DNA of 64,000 nucleotides from Mesorhizobium sp. (GCA_004020875.1 SAPZ01000022.1:1-64000); one strand, 5' to 3'. Positions 1-8,607 are shown, counted from the first letter of the stretch. Notes: generated from the sequence alone by a model not told the origin. Numbers and translations are program-made.

Positions 1-61
1 CTGCCCTACTGCCCTACTGCCCTACTGCCCTACTGCCCTACTGCCCTACTGTCCTACTGCC
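1..61. repeat. Octamer tandem array (CTGCCCTA)n
   Basis: About seven and a half head-to-tail copies of CTGCCCTA run from the window edge to position 61, with one variant copy (CTGTCCTA). The left end is cut by the window, so the true copy number is unknown. The array stops 7 bases before the GAGG ribosome binding site of the following kinase gene. A related octamer array in inverted orientation lies at 13562-13667. Confidence 0.9.
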
Positions 62-78
62 CACCTTTGAGGTCGCCC

Positions 79-1686
79 ATGCCTTCCCACTTCCTCGGCA
101 TCGATGTCGGCACCGGCAGCGCGCGCGCCGGCGTCTTCGACGAGCGCGGCGAGTTGCTCGCTTCTGCCAAGCGCGATATCGCGCTCTTCGTGGAGCCGGG
201 CGAGATCGCCGAGCAGTCCAGCCGCGACATCTGGCAGGCGGTGTGCGCAAGCGTGCGCGAGGCGGTCGGTAGGGCGGGTCTCGATCCTCGGGAAATCGGC
301 GGCATTGGCTTCGACGCGACCTGTTCGCTGGTGGTGGTCGGCGACGATGGCGAGCCGCTGCCTGTGGGCCGTTCCGGAGACAGCGATCGAAACATCATCG
401 TCTGGATGGACCATCGCGCCCTCGACCAGACCAGGCGCATCAATGCGCTGCGGCATCCGGTCCTCGACTATGTGGGCGGCGTGATCTCGCCGGAGATGGA
501 GACGCCGAAGCTTTTGTGGCTGAAGGAGAACTTGCCCGCGACCTTCGCCAAAGCGCGGCATTTCTTCGATCTCGCCGATTACCTGAGTTGGCGCGCTACC
601 GGCAGCCTTGCCCGTTCGGTCTGCACGCTGGCCTGCAAATGGACCTATCTCGGCCACGAGCGGCGCTGGGACGCCAGCTATTTCCATGCCGTTGGGCTCG
701 GCGAACTCGCAGACGAGGGTTTTGCCCGCATAGGCACCGAAGTGGTCGATCCCGGTACCGCGGTGGGTGCCGGCCTGACGGAGGCGGCCTCGGCCGAGCT
801 GGGTCTGGCAACGGGTACCATCGTGGCCGCCGGGCTGATCGACGCCCATGCCGGCGGCGTTGGCACAGTGGGCGCAGCCGGCGACGCCGGCACCATCGCC
901 TCACGCATGGCCTATGTGCTCGGCACCTCGGCCTGCACGATGGCAAGCAGCAAAGGCCCGGCCTTCGTGCCGGGCGTGTGGGGACCCTATTATTCCGCCA
1001 TGGTGCCAGGGCTCTGGCTGAGCGAGGGCGGCCAGTCGGCCGCCGGCGCGGCCATCGATCTCCTGGTGCATTTCCACCCGGCGCAAATCGAGGCTTCGGC
1101 GCGCGCCGCGGCGGAAGGCAAATCGCTGGTCGATTGGCTCGCCGCGGCGGCCATAGCGACGTCCCCCGACCTGTCTGCAGCCGCCATGCTCGCGGGAAGC
1201 ATTCATGTCGTGCCGGAATTCCTCGGCAACCGTTCGCCCTTGGCCGATCCGGACGCACGCGGCCTGATTGCCGGGCTCGGCACCGACCGCTCCGTCGACA
1301 GCCTCGTCGGCCTGTACGTGGCCGGGCTTTGCGGCCTCGGCTACGGCGTGCGCCAGATCGTGGCGGCGATGGCGTCGTCCGGTCTTGCCGTCGACACCAT
1401 CGTCATCAGTGGCGGCGCCGGTCAGTCGCCGCTGGTGCGGCAACTGCTTGCCGACGCCGCCGGCCTGGCGGTCGCCGCGTCGCAATCGCCCGAACCGGTG
1501 CTGATGGGCGCCGCCATGCTCGGTGCGGTCGCGGCCGGACGTTACCCCGACCTTTCCAGCGCCATGCCTGCCATGTCCCGGCTCGGCGACGTTTTTACAC
1601 CTGCGTTGGACGACATGCGCGCTTGGCACGACAAGCGTTACGAAGCCTTCCTGGCACTGCAGGCAGTAGGCCGCAGCGTACGCTGA
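79..1686 (+). CDS. FGGY-family pentulose kinase (D-ribulokinase-like)
   Basis: This 535-residue protein is a cytoplasmic ATP-dependent sugar kinase of the FGGY family, closest in pattern to the pentulose/D-ribulose kinase branch. The N-terminal phosphate loop GIDVGTGSARAGVFD is at residues 7-21. A substrate-side WMDHR motif is at 109-113. The likely catalytic base is D255 in GLIDAHAGG, and the C-terminal nucleotide-binding motif SGGAGQSPLVRQL is near 443-455. Length fits the family (about 500-550). I chose ATG 79 over TTG 67 because GAGG at 69-72 is well spaced from it. Family assignment is sure; the exact sugar (ribulose, ribitol-derived or other) is inferred. No transporter or dehydrogenase partner lies downstream. 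Confidence 0.85.
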   Translation: MPSHFLGIDVGTGSARAGVFDERGELLASAKRDIALFVEPGEIAEQSSRDIWQAVCASVREAVGRAGLDPREIGGIGFDATCSLVVVGDDGEPLPVGRSGDSDRNIIVWMDHRALDQTRRINALRHPVLDYVGGVISPEMETPKLLWLKENLPATFAKARHFFDLADYLSWRATGSLARSVCTLACKWTYLGHERRWDASYFHAVGLGELADEGFARIGTEVVDPGTAVGAGLTEAASAELGLATGTIVAAGLIDAHAGGVGTVGAAGDAGTIASRMAYVLGTSACTMASSKGPAFVPGVWGPYYSAMVPGLWLSEGGQSAAGAAIDLLVHFHPAQIEASARAAAEGKSLVDWLAAAAIATSPDLSAAAMLAGSIHVVPEFLGNRSPLADPDARGLIAGLGTDRSVDSLVGLYVAGLCGLGYGVRQIVAAMASSGLAVDTIVISGGAGQSPLVRQLLADAAGLAVAASQSPEPVLMGAAMLGAVAAGRYPDLSSAMPAMSRLGDVFTPALDDMRAWHDKRYEAFLALQAVGRSVR

Positions 1687-1694
1687 GGGATCGA

Positions 1695-1931
1695 TCAGCG
1701 TCTGAACAGTGACGGCACCTCGAATGGATCGGGCGCCGGCTCCTGCGGCAGCGTGCCTTCGGCCTTGCGCTTCTTGTGATGCGCGAGTGAGCACTGCGGC
1801 GAGCATAAGATGCCGCGATCGGTCCAGTAGGCGGGGCCTTCCTCGAGCATGCCGTGATAGTAGCTGAAGCCCGGCGCCCGGTAGGGCAGCCCGCATTCGA
1901 TGCAACGATAGGCGTCGGGTCTGGCAAGCAT
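1695..1931 (-). CDS. Small Cys-rich hypothetical protein (zinc-ribbon-like)
   Basis: A 78-residue protein with CIEC at residues 10-13 and CSPQC at 43-47, the spacing of a small zinc ribbon or treble-clef. It also has an HHKKRK basic patch near 51-56. Two ATG options exist. I prefer 1931 because the protein then begins just before the first Cys pair; the upstream extension to 2000 looks unstructured. It converges on the kinase with 8 bases between stop codons. No function is recognised; a zinc-bound structural or nucleic-acid-binding role is only inference. Confidence 0.65.
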   Translation of the reverse strand: MLARPDAYRCIECGLPYRAPGFSYYHGMLEEGPAYWTDRGILCSPQCSLAHHKKRKAEGTLPQEPAPDPFEVPSLFRR

Positions 1932-2108
1932 GGTGTTTCGGTCTCTTGCCGGCCAAACGCCGGCTGTCTGCAAATCTAATGCCGGCAGAAAAGAATGCAA
2001 AATCCGCGTGACAAAGTTTGACGTTTACGTAAAAAGAAGGTGCGAAATCGACGCATGGTTTCGCTTCGGCCATGCACTACGATTGGCCGGGACGGAGGAG
2101 GATGAGAT

Positions 2109-3878
2109 ATGTATCGCGCACCGGTCGAGGACATCGCCTTTACGCTCAAGCACGTAGCCGGGCTGAAGCCGGCGCTGGATGCCGGCACCTTCGGCGATCT
2201 CGGCGAGGATATTGTCGACGCGATCCTGGCCGAAGCCGGGCGCTTCGCCAGCGAGGAGGTGGCTCCGCTCTACAAGGTCGGCGACGAGCATGGTGCGGTG
2301 CTGAAGGACGCTTCCGTCACCACGCCGCCCGGCTGGAAGGAACTCTACCGGCGCTGGATCGAAGGCGGCTGGAACGCGCTGTCGGGGCCGGAGGAGTACG
2401 GCGGCCAGGGCCTTCCGACGATGCTTGGCGTCGCCGCGCTCGAAATGTGGAACTCCGCCGCCATGGCCTTCGGTATTGGCCCGACGTTGACCATGGGCGC
2501 GGTCGAGGCGCTCGACAAGCACGCGTCCGAGGAACTCAAGGCCAGGTATCTCGCAAAGCTCGTCTCCGGCGAGTGGATGGGCACGATGAACCTGACCGAG
2601 CCGCAGGCAGGCTCGGACCTCGCGGCTTTGCGCGCCCGCGCCGAGCCGGTCGGCGACGGCACCTATCGCATCTTCGGCCAGAAGATCTTCATCACCTATG
2701 GCGAGCACGATTTCACCGACAACATCGTGCATCTGGTGTTGGCGCGGCTGCCCGATGCGCCGGCCGGCACGCGGGGCATCTCGCTGTTTCTGGTGCCGAA
2801 ATTCTTCGTCAATGATGACGGCTCGCTCGGCGCCCGCAACGACGTCTTCTGTTCCGGCCTCGAGCACAAGCTCGGCATCCATGCCTCGCCGACCTGCACC
2901 ATGATCTATGGCGACGGCTTTCGGGGCGCGACACCAGGCGCCATCGGCTGGCTGATCGGCGAGGAGAACAAGGGGCTGACCTGCATGTTCACCATGATGA
3001 ACAACGCCCGCCTTGCCGTCGGCATGCAGGGCGTGGCCGTCGCCGAGACCGCGACGCAGAAGGCGATCGCCTATGCCAATGAGCGCCGCCAGGGCAAGGC
3101 CTCCGACTATTCTGGCTCCGGCATGGCGCCGATCGTCCATCACCCGGACGTGCAGCGCAATCTGCTCACCATGAAGGCGCTGACGCAGATCGCTCGTTCG
3201 ATCAGCTATTCCTGCGCCCATGCGATCGACCGCGCGCGCGTCGGCGAGGGCGAGGCAGGGGCGAAATGGCACGACCGCGCCAGCCTGTTGACGCCGCTCG
3301 CCAAAGCCTTTTCCACCGATGTCGGAGTCGAGGTCGCGTCGCTGGGCGTCCAGGTGCATGGCGGCATGGGTTTCATCGAGGAGACAGGCGCCGCCGCGCT
3401 CTATCGCGACGCGCGCATCGCGCCGATCTATGAAGGCACCAACGGCATCCAGGCGATCGACCTGGTGGCGCGAAAGCTGCCACTCGGCGGCGGCGAGCAC
3501 GTCCATTCTTACATCGGCGAGTTGAAAGTGGTGGCCGATGCAGTTCGCACCTCCAACATCGATGGTTTCGGCCGCACCGCCGACAATCTCGACCGCGCGC
3601 TTGCCGATCTCGACGAGGCGACGCGCTTCCTCCAGAAGCAACTCGCCGACGGCAAGGCCGATGCCGCGATGGCCGGAGCCACGCCCTATCTGCGCCTGAT
3701 CTCGCTGGCCGCCGGCAGCGCCTATCTGGCGCAAGGCGGGCTCGCCGACCGCGGCCGCATCGCGCTCTGCCGCTTCTTTGCCGAAAACCTGCTCGGCGAG
3801 ACGCGCGCCCTGAAGGAGCGCGTCATCGATGGCGCCGAAAGCCTCGCCGCCGCCGGCAAGGCTCTGGTTTCAGCTTAA
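2109..3878 (+). CDS. Acyl-CoA dehydrogenase, long form (DmdC/FadE-like)
   Basis: A 589-residue FAD-dependent acyl-CoA dehydrogenase that introduces the alpha,beta double bond into an acyl-CoA. The FAD and substrate motif MNLTEPQAGSDL is near residues 160-171 and GLEHKLGIHASPT lies in the middle domain. The catalytic Glu is E442 in IYEGTNGIQAIDL. The length, about 200 residues over the classical enzymes, and the extra C-terminal helical domain place it with the 590-600-residue group that includes the 3-methylmercaptopropionyl-CoA dehydrogenases. That substrate is not proven here. GGAGGA at 2095 gives a strong ribosome binding site. A crotonase follows 26 bases later, so the two probably form a beta-oxidation-type operon. 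Confidence 0.93.
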   Translation: MYRAPVEDIAFTLKHVAGLKPALDAGTFGDLGEDIVDAILAEAGRFASEEVAPLYKVGDEHGAVLKDASVTTPPGWKELYRRWIEGGWNALSGPEEYGGQGLPTMLGVAALEMWNSAAMAFGIGPTLTMGAVEALDKHASEELKARYLAKLVSGEWMGTMNLTEPQAGSDLAALRARAEPVGDGTYRIFGQKIFITYGEHDFTDNIVHLVLARLPDAPAGTRGISLFLVPKFFVNDDGSLGARNDVFCSGLEHKLGIHASPTCTMIYGDGFRGATPGAIGWLIGEENKGLTCMFTMMNNARLAVGMQGVAVAETATQKAIAYANERRQGKASDYSGSGMAPIVHHPDVQRNLLTMKALTQIARSISYSCAHAIDRARVGEGEAGAKWHDRASLLTPLAKAFSTDVGVEVASLGVQVHGGMGFIEETGAAALYRDARIAPIYEGTNGIQAIDLVARKLPLGGGEHVHSYIGELKVVADAVRTSNIDGFGRTADNLDRALADLDEATRFLQKQLADGKADAAMAGATPYLRLISLAAGSAYLAQGGLADRGRIALCRFFAENLLGETRALKERVIDGAESLAAAGKALVSA

Positions 3879-3904
3879 GCACCCCGACGCTCAAAGGACC
3901 AATC

Positions 3905-4660
3905 GTGACAGATCATATCCTCGTCGAGCGCCAGGGCGCCGTGCAGATCATCCGGATGAATAGGCCGGACAAGAAGAACGCGCTCACGCGCGCCATGTAC
4001 GCCAAAATGTCGGCGGCGCTCACCGAAGGCGACGCTGACCCCGCCGTCCGCGTGCACGTCTTCCTCGGCGTTCCGGGCGCCTTCTCCGCCGGCAATGACC
4101 TCGCCGATTTCCTGGCTATCGCCACCGGCGGCGAGGGCGGCAACGAAGTATGGGATTTCCTGATGGCGCTGGCGAGGTCGCAGAAGCCGATGGTGTCGGG
4201 TGTCGACGGCATCGCCGTCGGCATCGGCACCACGCTCAATCTGCATTGCGACCTGACCTTCGCCACGCCGCGCACGCTGTTCCGCACGCCCTTCGTCGAT
4301 CTCGGATTGGTTCCGGAGGCTGGCTCCAGCCTGATCGCGCCGGAGCTTTTAGGGCGGCAGGGCGCCTTCGCGCTGCTCGGCCTCGGCGAGGGTTTTTCGG
4401 CCGAGCGCGCCAAGGCCGCCGGACTGATCTACGACGTCGTCGCCGAAGACGCCTTGGAAAGTACAGTGCTGACCGCAGCCGACGGCATCGCCGGCAAGCC
4501 GCCGCAGGCACTGAAGATTGCGCGCGATCTGATGCGCGAGCCGCGCGAGGCGCTCATCGCCCGCATACAGGTCGAAGCCGAGCATTTTCGCGAGCGGTTG
4601 ACCTCCGAAGAGGCGCGTGCCGCGCTCACCGCTTTCATGACGCGCAAGAAGGCGAGCTGA
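3905..4660 (+). CDS. Enoyl-CoA hydratase/isomerase family protein
   Basis: A 251-residue crotonase-fold protein acting on acyl-CoA thioesters. The CoA/oxyanion segment GAFSAGNDL is near residues 58-66, with a second conserved Gly region GIAVGIGTTL near 102-111. The two Glu residues that hydratases use are not at their usual places: T109/T110 sit where GGGCEL is expected and PFVDLG replaces QPEILLG. E138 in VPEAGSS is kept, as in delta3,delta2-enoyl-CoA isomerases of the ECI/PaaG type. I therefore lean to an isomerase-like activity. The GTG start at 3905 follows AAAGGA. It is probably co-transcribed with the acyl-CoA dehydrogenase. Confidence 0.88.
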   Translation: MTDHILVERQGAVQIIRMNRPDKKNALTRAMYAKMSAALTEGDADPAVRVHVFLGVPGAFSAGNDLADFLAIATGGEGGNEVWDFLMALARSQKPMVSGVDGIAVGIGTTLNLHCDLTFATPRTLFRTPFVDLGLVPEAGSSLIAPELLGRQGAFALLGLGEGFSAERAKAAGLIYDVVAEDALESTVLTAADGIAGKPPQALKIARDLMREPREALIARIQVEAEHFRERLTSEEARAALTAFMTRKKAS

Positions 4661-4793
4661 TCCCGCGGCACTGTCAGGTTGTGTCAGCTGCGAGCGAAAC
4701 TCGCGTTAAACGCGATTTTCGGTCTGTACAGTCGCGTCACGCCGCCCTATCTCACGAAGCCGAAGGGTGGGGGCCGAGTCGTCTGGAGAGGAC

Positions 4794-4859
4794 ATGGCCC
4801 GCAATATTGTCGCCCACGCGCAATCTTCCGAGATGATGAGGCATGCATTGACGGATTGA
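4794..4859 (+). CDS. Possible 21-codon leader ORF
   Basis: A short reading frame, MARNIVAHAQSSEMMRHALTD, begins 3 bases after a good GGAGAGG ribosome binding site at 4784-4790 and ends 9 bases before the ATG of the next gene. The rest of 4661-4868 shows no other coding potential. The placement is what one expects of a leader peptide or a translationally coupled small protein. A chance ORF cannot be excluded, since spacing and size are the only evidence. Confidence 0.35.
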   Translation: MARNIVAHAQSSEMMRHALTD

Positions 4860-4868
4860 GCGTCCGAC

Positions 4869-6194
4869 ATGCTTGCCATTGCCGTAAGACCGCTCGCGCT
4901 GACCCTGAAACTCTGGTGGCGCTTCTGTCCGCAACTGGTCGCAACGGTGCTTTTGGGCATCGTGTTCGGCGACCTGTTCATGCAGGTCGCCGCGCGCGCG
5001 GCGTTGCTCAACCATATGGCCGGTCTCGCTCTGTTGACGCTGGTCGCACTGACACAGCTCATCGTCACCGTCGCCATGTTCCAGACGCTGCTGCCGGCGC
5101 TGCCTGCGGTGCAGGCCGCGCAGCGGGCGGCCCAGGGCGAAGGCGAAACCGGGTCGCACGGCGGCCGCGCGCGGCTGGCGCGTATGGTCACGGTCGCGCT
5201 CCTGCCCTTCTTCGCCTATTACGCCGCCTGGGGTTTTCTCGGCGACACGGTGCGGCAATATTCACGCGTCACGCTCGACATGGCGCCCTTCGGCGAAGGC
5301 GCCGGCAACGTCCTCGACGTGCTGGATTCGCGCTGGCTGATCGTCTCGGTCGTCATCTCCTGGCTGATCAGGCGCTTCGCCACCGCCATGCAGAAGCGCG
5401 GCGGCTCGCGCTCCTTCTGGCAGATCGTCGTGGTCATCTGCGAGACCAACTGGATCTTCATCGGCCTCTATGTGATCTCGCGCTGGAAGGACGAGGCCGT
5501 TGCCTGGATCATGAGCCGCAACATCTTTTCCGCCGTGCAGGCGGCGGCTGAAAGTATCGCCCATCCCGTTGCGAGCGCTTTCGCCGCCCCGATGGTGCCT
5601 GTCGAGGTGACCTCCATCGACACGACGACCAGAGTGGTGAGCCTGTTCTTCTACATGCTCCTGCCGGTGATCTGGCTGGTGCTGGCGGCGCTGATCTACG
5701 GCTATGATGTGCGCGACGACAAGGAACTGATGCGCGTGCACCGGCGTGTCGAGCGCCTTGGCGAGCGCTACCGCGCCATTCCGAAATTCCTGCGCGACTT
5801 CGCCGAGCATTTCATCTCCGGCTACCGCTCGCGCTACCTGCCGATCGCCAACGGCGTGCGGATCACGCTGAACTCGGGCGTCGTGCTGATCGTCACGCTC
5901 ATCCTCGGCTACCGCCTGATCGATTGGCTTGCGGCCTGGGCATGGCTCGCCATGACGCGGCTCGTCGGCCCGCATGGGCTCGACACCTGGCAGGTGCTCT
6001 CCGAAGGAGTGTCGCTGCTGTTCGGCAGCCCGTTCCAGGATTCCTCGACCGGCATCCTGGTCGAGCCGCTGCGCATTTGCTTCCTCGCCGCGATTCTTGA
6101 AGCCGCCTTTGCGCTGCCCATGCGCCAGGCCGGCGGCAGCGCCGAGCCGGCCGGACCGGCCGACGCCACGCAAACCGAGGTGCAAAATGCTTGA
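4869..6194 (+). CDS. Polytopic inner-membrane protein of unknown function
   Basis: A 441-residue protein with about eight hydrophobic segments, near residues 21-42, 50-80, 105-125, 155-170, 185-205, 257-282, 335-362 and 398-416. A soluble basic loop (DVRDDKELMRVHRRVERLG, near 283-301) precedes an amphipathic stretch at about 305-325. No transporter signature is visible. The tail overlaps the next gene by 8 bases, and four genes run in the same direction with tiny gaps. It is therefore the membrane core of an operon whose other three products look like exported single-anchor proteins. I do not recognise a named family. Confidence 0.8.
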   Translation: MLAIAVRPLALTLKLWWRFCPQLVATVLLGIVFGDLFMQVAARAALLNHMAGLALLTLVALTQLIVTVAMFQTLLPALPAVQAAQRAAQGEGETGSHGGRARLARMVTVALLPFFAYYAAWGFLGDTVRQYSRVTLDMAPFGEGAGNVLDVLDSRWLIVSVVISWLIRRFATAMQKRGGSRSFWQIVVVICETNWIFIGLYVISRWKDEAVAWIMSRNIFSAVQAAAESIAHPVASAFAAPMVPVEVTSIDTTTRVVSLFFYMLLPVIWLVLAALIYGYDVRDDKELMRVHRRVERLGERYRAIPKFLRDFAEHFISGYRSRYLPIANGVRITLNSGVVLIVTLILGYRLIDWLAAWAWLAMTRLVGPHGLDTWQVLSEGVSLLFGSPFQDSSTGILVEPLRICFLAAILEAAFALPMRQAGGSAEPAGPADATQTEVQNA

Positions 6195-6780
6195 AGGCGC
6201 GCGCTCACGGCTGAAGGCATGGGCCGTTGCCGGCATTGGCACGGCGGTCGCAATCGCCGTCGCCGGCGTGCTTGGTGCTTTCGGCGCAAGGCATGAGCCG
6301 TTGCCGGTCTTGGCGCCGGCCAGCCAGATCGACACAGGCGAATGGCTGCTGCGGCCCTTGAAGGCCTATGTCACTGCCGGGAAATACACTTACGGGATGC
6401 CGCTCAAGCCGGGCGGCAAGGCGCTGGTGCTGGAGGTCGAAATGACCAACCGCACGGCAAAATCCACCAAGGACTATTTCGACGTCTTGCAGGCAAGCCC
6501 GGCGACCGTCGATCCGGCGACAAAACCCTTCATCGTGCTGACGCGCGATTCGACGATGTCGCCCGAACTGCATCCCGGCATGCCGGAGCGCATGGCCTAT
6601 GTCTGGCAATTGCCGAACGGGGCGGCCGCGCCGGCAAGCTTCGACCTGACCGTCATCCGCAAGACCTACAAGCCGCGCGACAATCTCTACGGTCTGCCGG
6701 GCTGGTTCAATCCCATGCCGGCAGGCACGCTCACCCTTCCCATCGGAGCCGGACCCGACAGCACGGATATCCAGCCATGA
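6187..6780 (+). CDS. Exported single-anchor protein, module subunit 1
   Basis: A 197-residue protein with a hydrophobic anchor at about residues 12-32 and a soluble extracytoplasmic domain. The core has the strand pattern KALVLEVEMTNRTAKS near 78-93, resembling Ig-like/telokin-like folds such as DUF4352, where a beta strand is followed by an Asn-containing turn. That fold is inferred. Upstream in-frame ATGs exist, but ATG 6187 has GAGG just before it and overlaps the previous stop by 8 bases. The stop overlaps the next start in an ATGA. Function unknown. Confidence 0.75.
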   Translation: MLEGARSRLKAWAVAGIGTAVAIAVAGVLGAFGARHEPLPVLAPASQIDTGEWLLRPLKAYVTAGKYTYGMPLKPGGKALVLEVEMTNRTAKSTKDYFDVLQASPATVDPATKPFIVLTRDSTMSPELHPGMPERMAYVWQLPNGAAAPASFDLTVIRKTYKPRDNLYGLPGWFNPMPAGTLTLPIGAGPDSTDIQP

Positions 6781-7355
6781 TGCGCCGAACCGCCAACATC
6801 ATCCTGCTGCTTATGGCGGTGCTATTCTGCTACGGCCTGCAGATATCGAAACCGCATTATGGCGACCTGATCGGTCCGATCCCTGCGCGAGGCAAGCTGG
6901 GCGACACCGTCGTCGGACGCGCTTTCGAGGTTCATGCCGAGAAGGTCGAGTTTGCCCGTAAGCTGAAGGTCGACCAATTCGGCCAGCAAAAGGTCCTGAC
7001 CACCGGCGGTGTCTGGGCAGTCGTCAGCGTCGATTTCGCGGCGCGTTCAGAGTCGACCGTAGTCTCAACCGCGTCCTGGCGCGGACCGGCCGGTCTCACC
7101 TACGACCAGACGGAGCGGCTGTCTTTCATGAATGGACTTTTGCCGGTCGCGATCGATCCCGGCCTGCCGAGGAAGGCGAGGCTGATTTTCGAAGTGCGGC
7201 CGGACGAAACGAGCAACGCTACCTTGCTTGTTTCGGAGAAGCTGGTGGCGGCGCTGGATTCGCAAGCCGAAATCGCGCTCGGGCCTGTCGCCGTTGGTGC
7301 CGACGGCCTGCCAGCCGGCACAGTCGATACCCTTGATATGTTGCAGTCGCCCTGA
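6777..7355 (+). CDS. Exported single-anchor protein, module subunit 2
   Basis: A 192-residue protein starting in the ATGA overlap with the preceding gene; a second ATG follows directly at 6780. The N-terminal hydrophobic segment NIILLLMAVLFCYGL (about 7-21) is a signal anchor. The rest is predicted extracytoplasmic, with a strand WAVVSVDFAARSES near 79-92 that parallels the corresponding strand of subunit 1. The protein lacks a lipobox and any catalytic motif. It is separated by 9 bases from the next gene. It is probably a paralogous partner in the same envelope module; the function is unknown. Confidence 0.73.
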   Translation: MMRRTANIILLLMAVLFCYGLQISKPHYGDLIGPIPARGKLGDTVVGRAFEVHAEKVEFARKLKVDQFGQQKVLTTGGVWAVVSVDFAARSESTVVSTASWRGPAGLTYDQTERLSFMNGLLPVAIDPGLPRKARLIFEVRPDETSNATLLVSEKLVAALDSQAEIALGPVAVGADGLPAGTVDTLDMLQSP

Positions 7356-7364
7356 GGGGTACGA

Positions 7365-7934
7365 ATGACGGCAGAGGCTCTGGATCAGGAACATAAGTCT
7401 GGCGAGCGCAAATGGCGCCGCCGCAGCCTGTGGTCGCTCGTGCTCCTGATCCCGCTCGCCTTGGCTGTGGAGTCCTATGACAGCGTCCGGACCCTGCTTC
7501 GCAACAACGACCTGTTCCCGCGCCGCGTCGCCTGGGGACAGAGCGCGCATTTTGCCGGCAGCGACTGGAAGTTGACCAATTTGCGCGGCGCTTTCGGCAT
7601 GTCGAACCTGCCGCCGGATTCCGTGCCCGTGCTGGCAGACTTCCAGGTCAAGATTGGCAATTCGGACCTGCAGAAGCTCTGGCTCGGCTGCAAGGTCATG
7701 CTGATCGACAAGGACGGCCGGCGTTGGTCGCCGACCTCGATCGTCTCGCTGAAAACCCCCGACAATATCGGCAACTGCGTCTCGGCGATCTTCTCGGGCG
7801 CCAGGACTGGCGATACGCTTAACCTGCGCGAGACGTTTCTGGTGCCGAAGGAAGCGACTAAATCCATATGGCCTGCGATCGGCGTCGCCAGCGAGCGGCC
7901 GCATTTCCTGCTGTTCCAGTTGGAGAAGGATTGA
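7365..7934 (+). CDS. Exported single-anchor protein, module subunit 3
   Basis: A 189-residue protein with a basic N-terminus (RKWRRRSLW), a membrane anchor at about residues 22-36 and an extracytoplasmic domain. Residues 78-92 (VPVLADFQVKIGNSD region) repeat the strand-turn pattern of the other two subunits. Two Cys residues, in LGCKV and GNCVS, could form a disulfide. It closes the four-gene run: pdxH lies convergently 15 bases downstream. Function is unrecognised. The repeated architecture suggests a heteromeric periplasmic assembly on the polytopic protein, which is inference. Confidence 0.75.
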   Translation: MTAEALDQEHKSGERKWRRRSLWSLVLLIPLALAVESYDSVRTLLRNNDLFPRRVAWGQSAHFAGSDWKLTNLRGAFGMSNLPPDSVPVLADFQVKIGNSDLQKLWLGCKVMLIDKDGRRWSPTSIVSLKTPDNIGNCVSAIFSGARTGDTLNLRETFLVPKEATKSIWPAIGVASERPHFLLFQLEKD

Positions 7935-7949
7935 TCTCCTGCCGCTAGC

Positions 7950-8567
7950 TCAGGGATAAAGCCGCGTTTTGTCCCAGCCACCGGCGGCGTTGCGCGAAAA
8001 GACGACGCGGTCATGCAGGCGGAACGGCCTGTCATGCCAGAACTCGATCGTCTGCGGCAGGATGCGGAAGCCCGACCAATGCTTTGGCCGGGGAATCTCG
8101 CCGATGGCGTAGCGCGCCGTGTATTCGGCCACTGCCTTCTCCAGCGCGAAGCGGCTCTCCAGCGGCCGCGACTGTTTCGAGGCCCAGGCGCCGATGCGGC
8201 TGCCGCGGGGGCGCGTGGCATAATAGGCATCCGCCTCGGCGTCGCTGACGATTTCCACTGGCCCGCGCACCCGCACCTGGCGCCGCAGCGATTTCCAATG
8301 GAAGCACATCGCCGCCTTCATGCTGCCAAGAATTTCGCGGCCTTTGGCGCTCTCGAAATTCGTGTAGAAGACAAAGCCCTTTTCGTCGAACCCCTTGAGC
8401 AGCACCATCCGCACATCCGGCATGCCGTCGGCGTCGACGGTCGCCAGAGCGACGCCGTTGGCGTCGTTGATCTCGCTCTTCGTGGCGTCCTCCAGCCATG
8501 CGGCAAAGAGCCGGAACGGCTCTCCGGCCTCGGTGAAGTCACTGCTTGTTAACTCGGTTTCGTTCAT
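7950..8567 (-). CDS. pdxH: Pyridoxamine 5'-phosphate oxidase
   Basis: A 205-residue FMN-dependent enzyme that oxidises pyridoxamine/pyridoxine 5'-phosphate to pyridoxal 5'-phosphate, the last step of vitamin B6 synthesis and salvage. Family hallmarks are ALATVDADGMPDVRMVLLKG (near 41-60), FYTNFESAKGREI, RQVRVRGPVE, WASKQSRPLESR and the C-terminal RLHDRVVFSR...W...RLYP. Length is typical. ATG 8567 has GGAAAA upstream; a start 24 bases further upstream lacks a ribosome binding site. It is divergent from the lipoprotein at 8608 and converges on the envelope module. Confidence 0.95.
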   Translation of the reverse strand: MNETELTSSDFTEAGEPFRLFAAWLEDATKSEINDANGVALATVDADGMPDVRMVLLKGFDEKGFVFYTNFESAKGREILGSMKAAMCFHWKSLRRQVRVRGPVEIVSDAEADAYYATRPRGSRIGAWASKQSRPLESRFALEKAVAEYTARYAIGEIPRPKHWSGFRILPQTIEFWHDRPFRLHDRVVFSRNAAGGWDKTRLYP

Positions 8568-8607
8568 AGTTTTCCAAATTTTTAACATTGCGGGAGGAGT
8601 TCGCCGA

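Noticed and set aside
1..61. Possible CRISPR array
   Set aside because: The repeat is an uninterrupted 8-base unit with no spacers, and no cas gene is present.
2025..3734. 569-residue minus-strand ORF over the acyl-CoA dehydrogenase
   Set aside because: Its sequence has no domain and it covers a certain gene.
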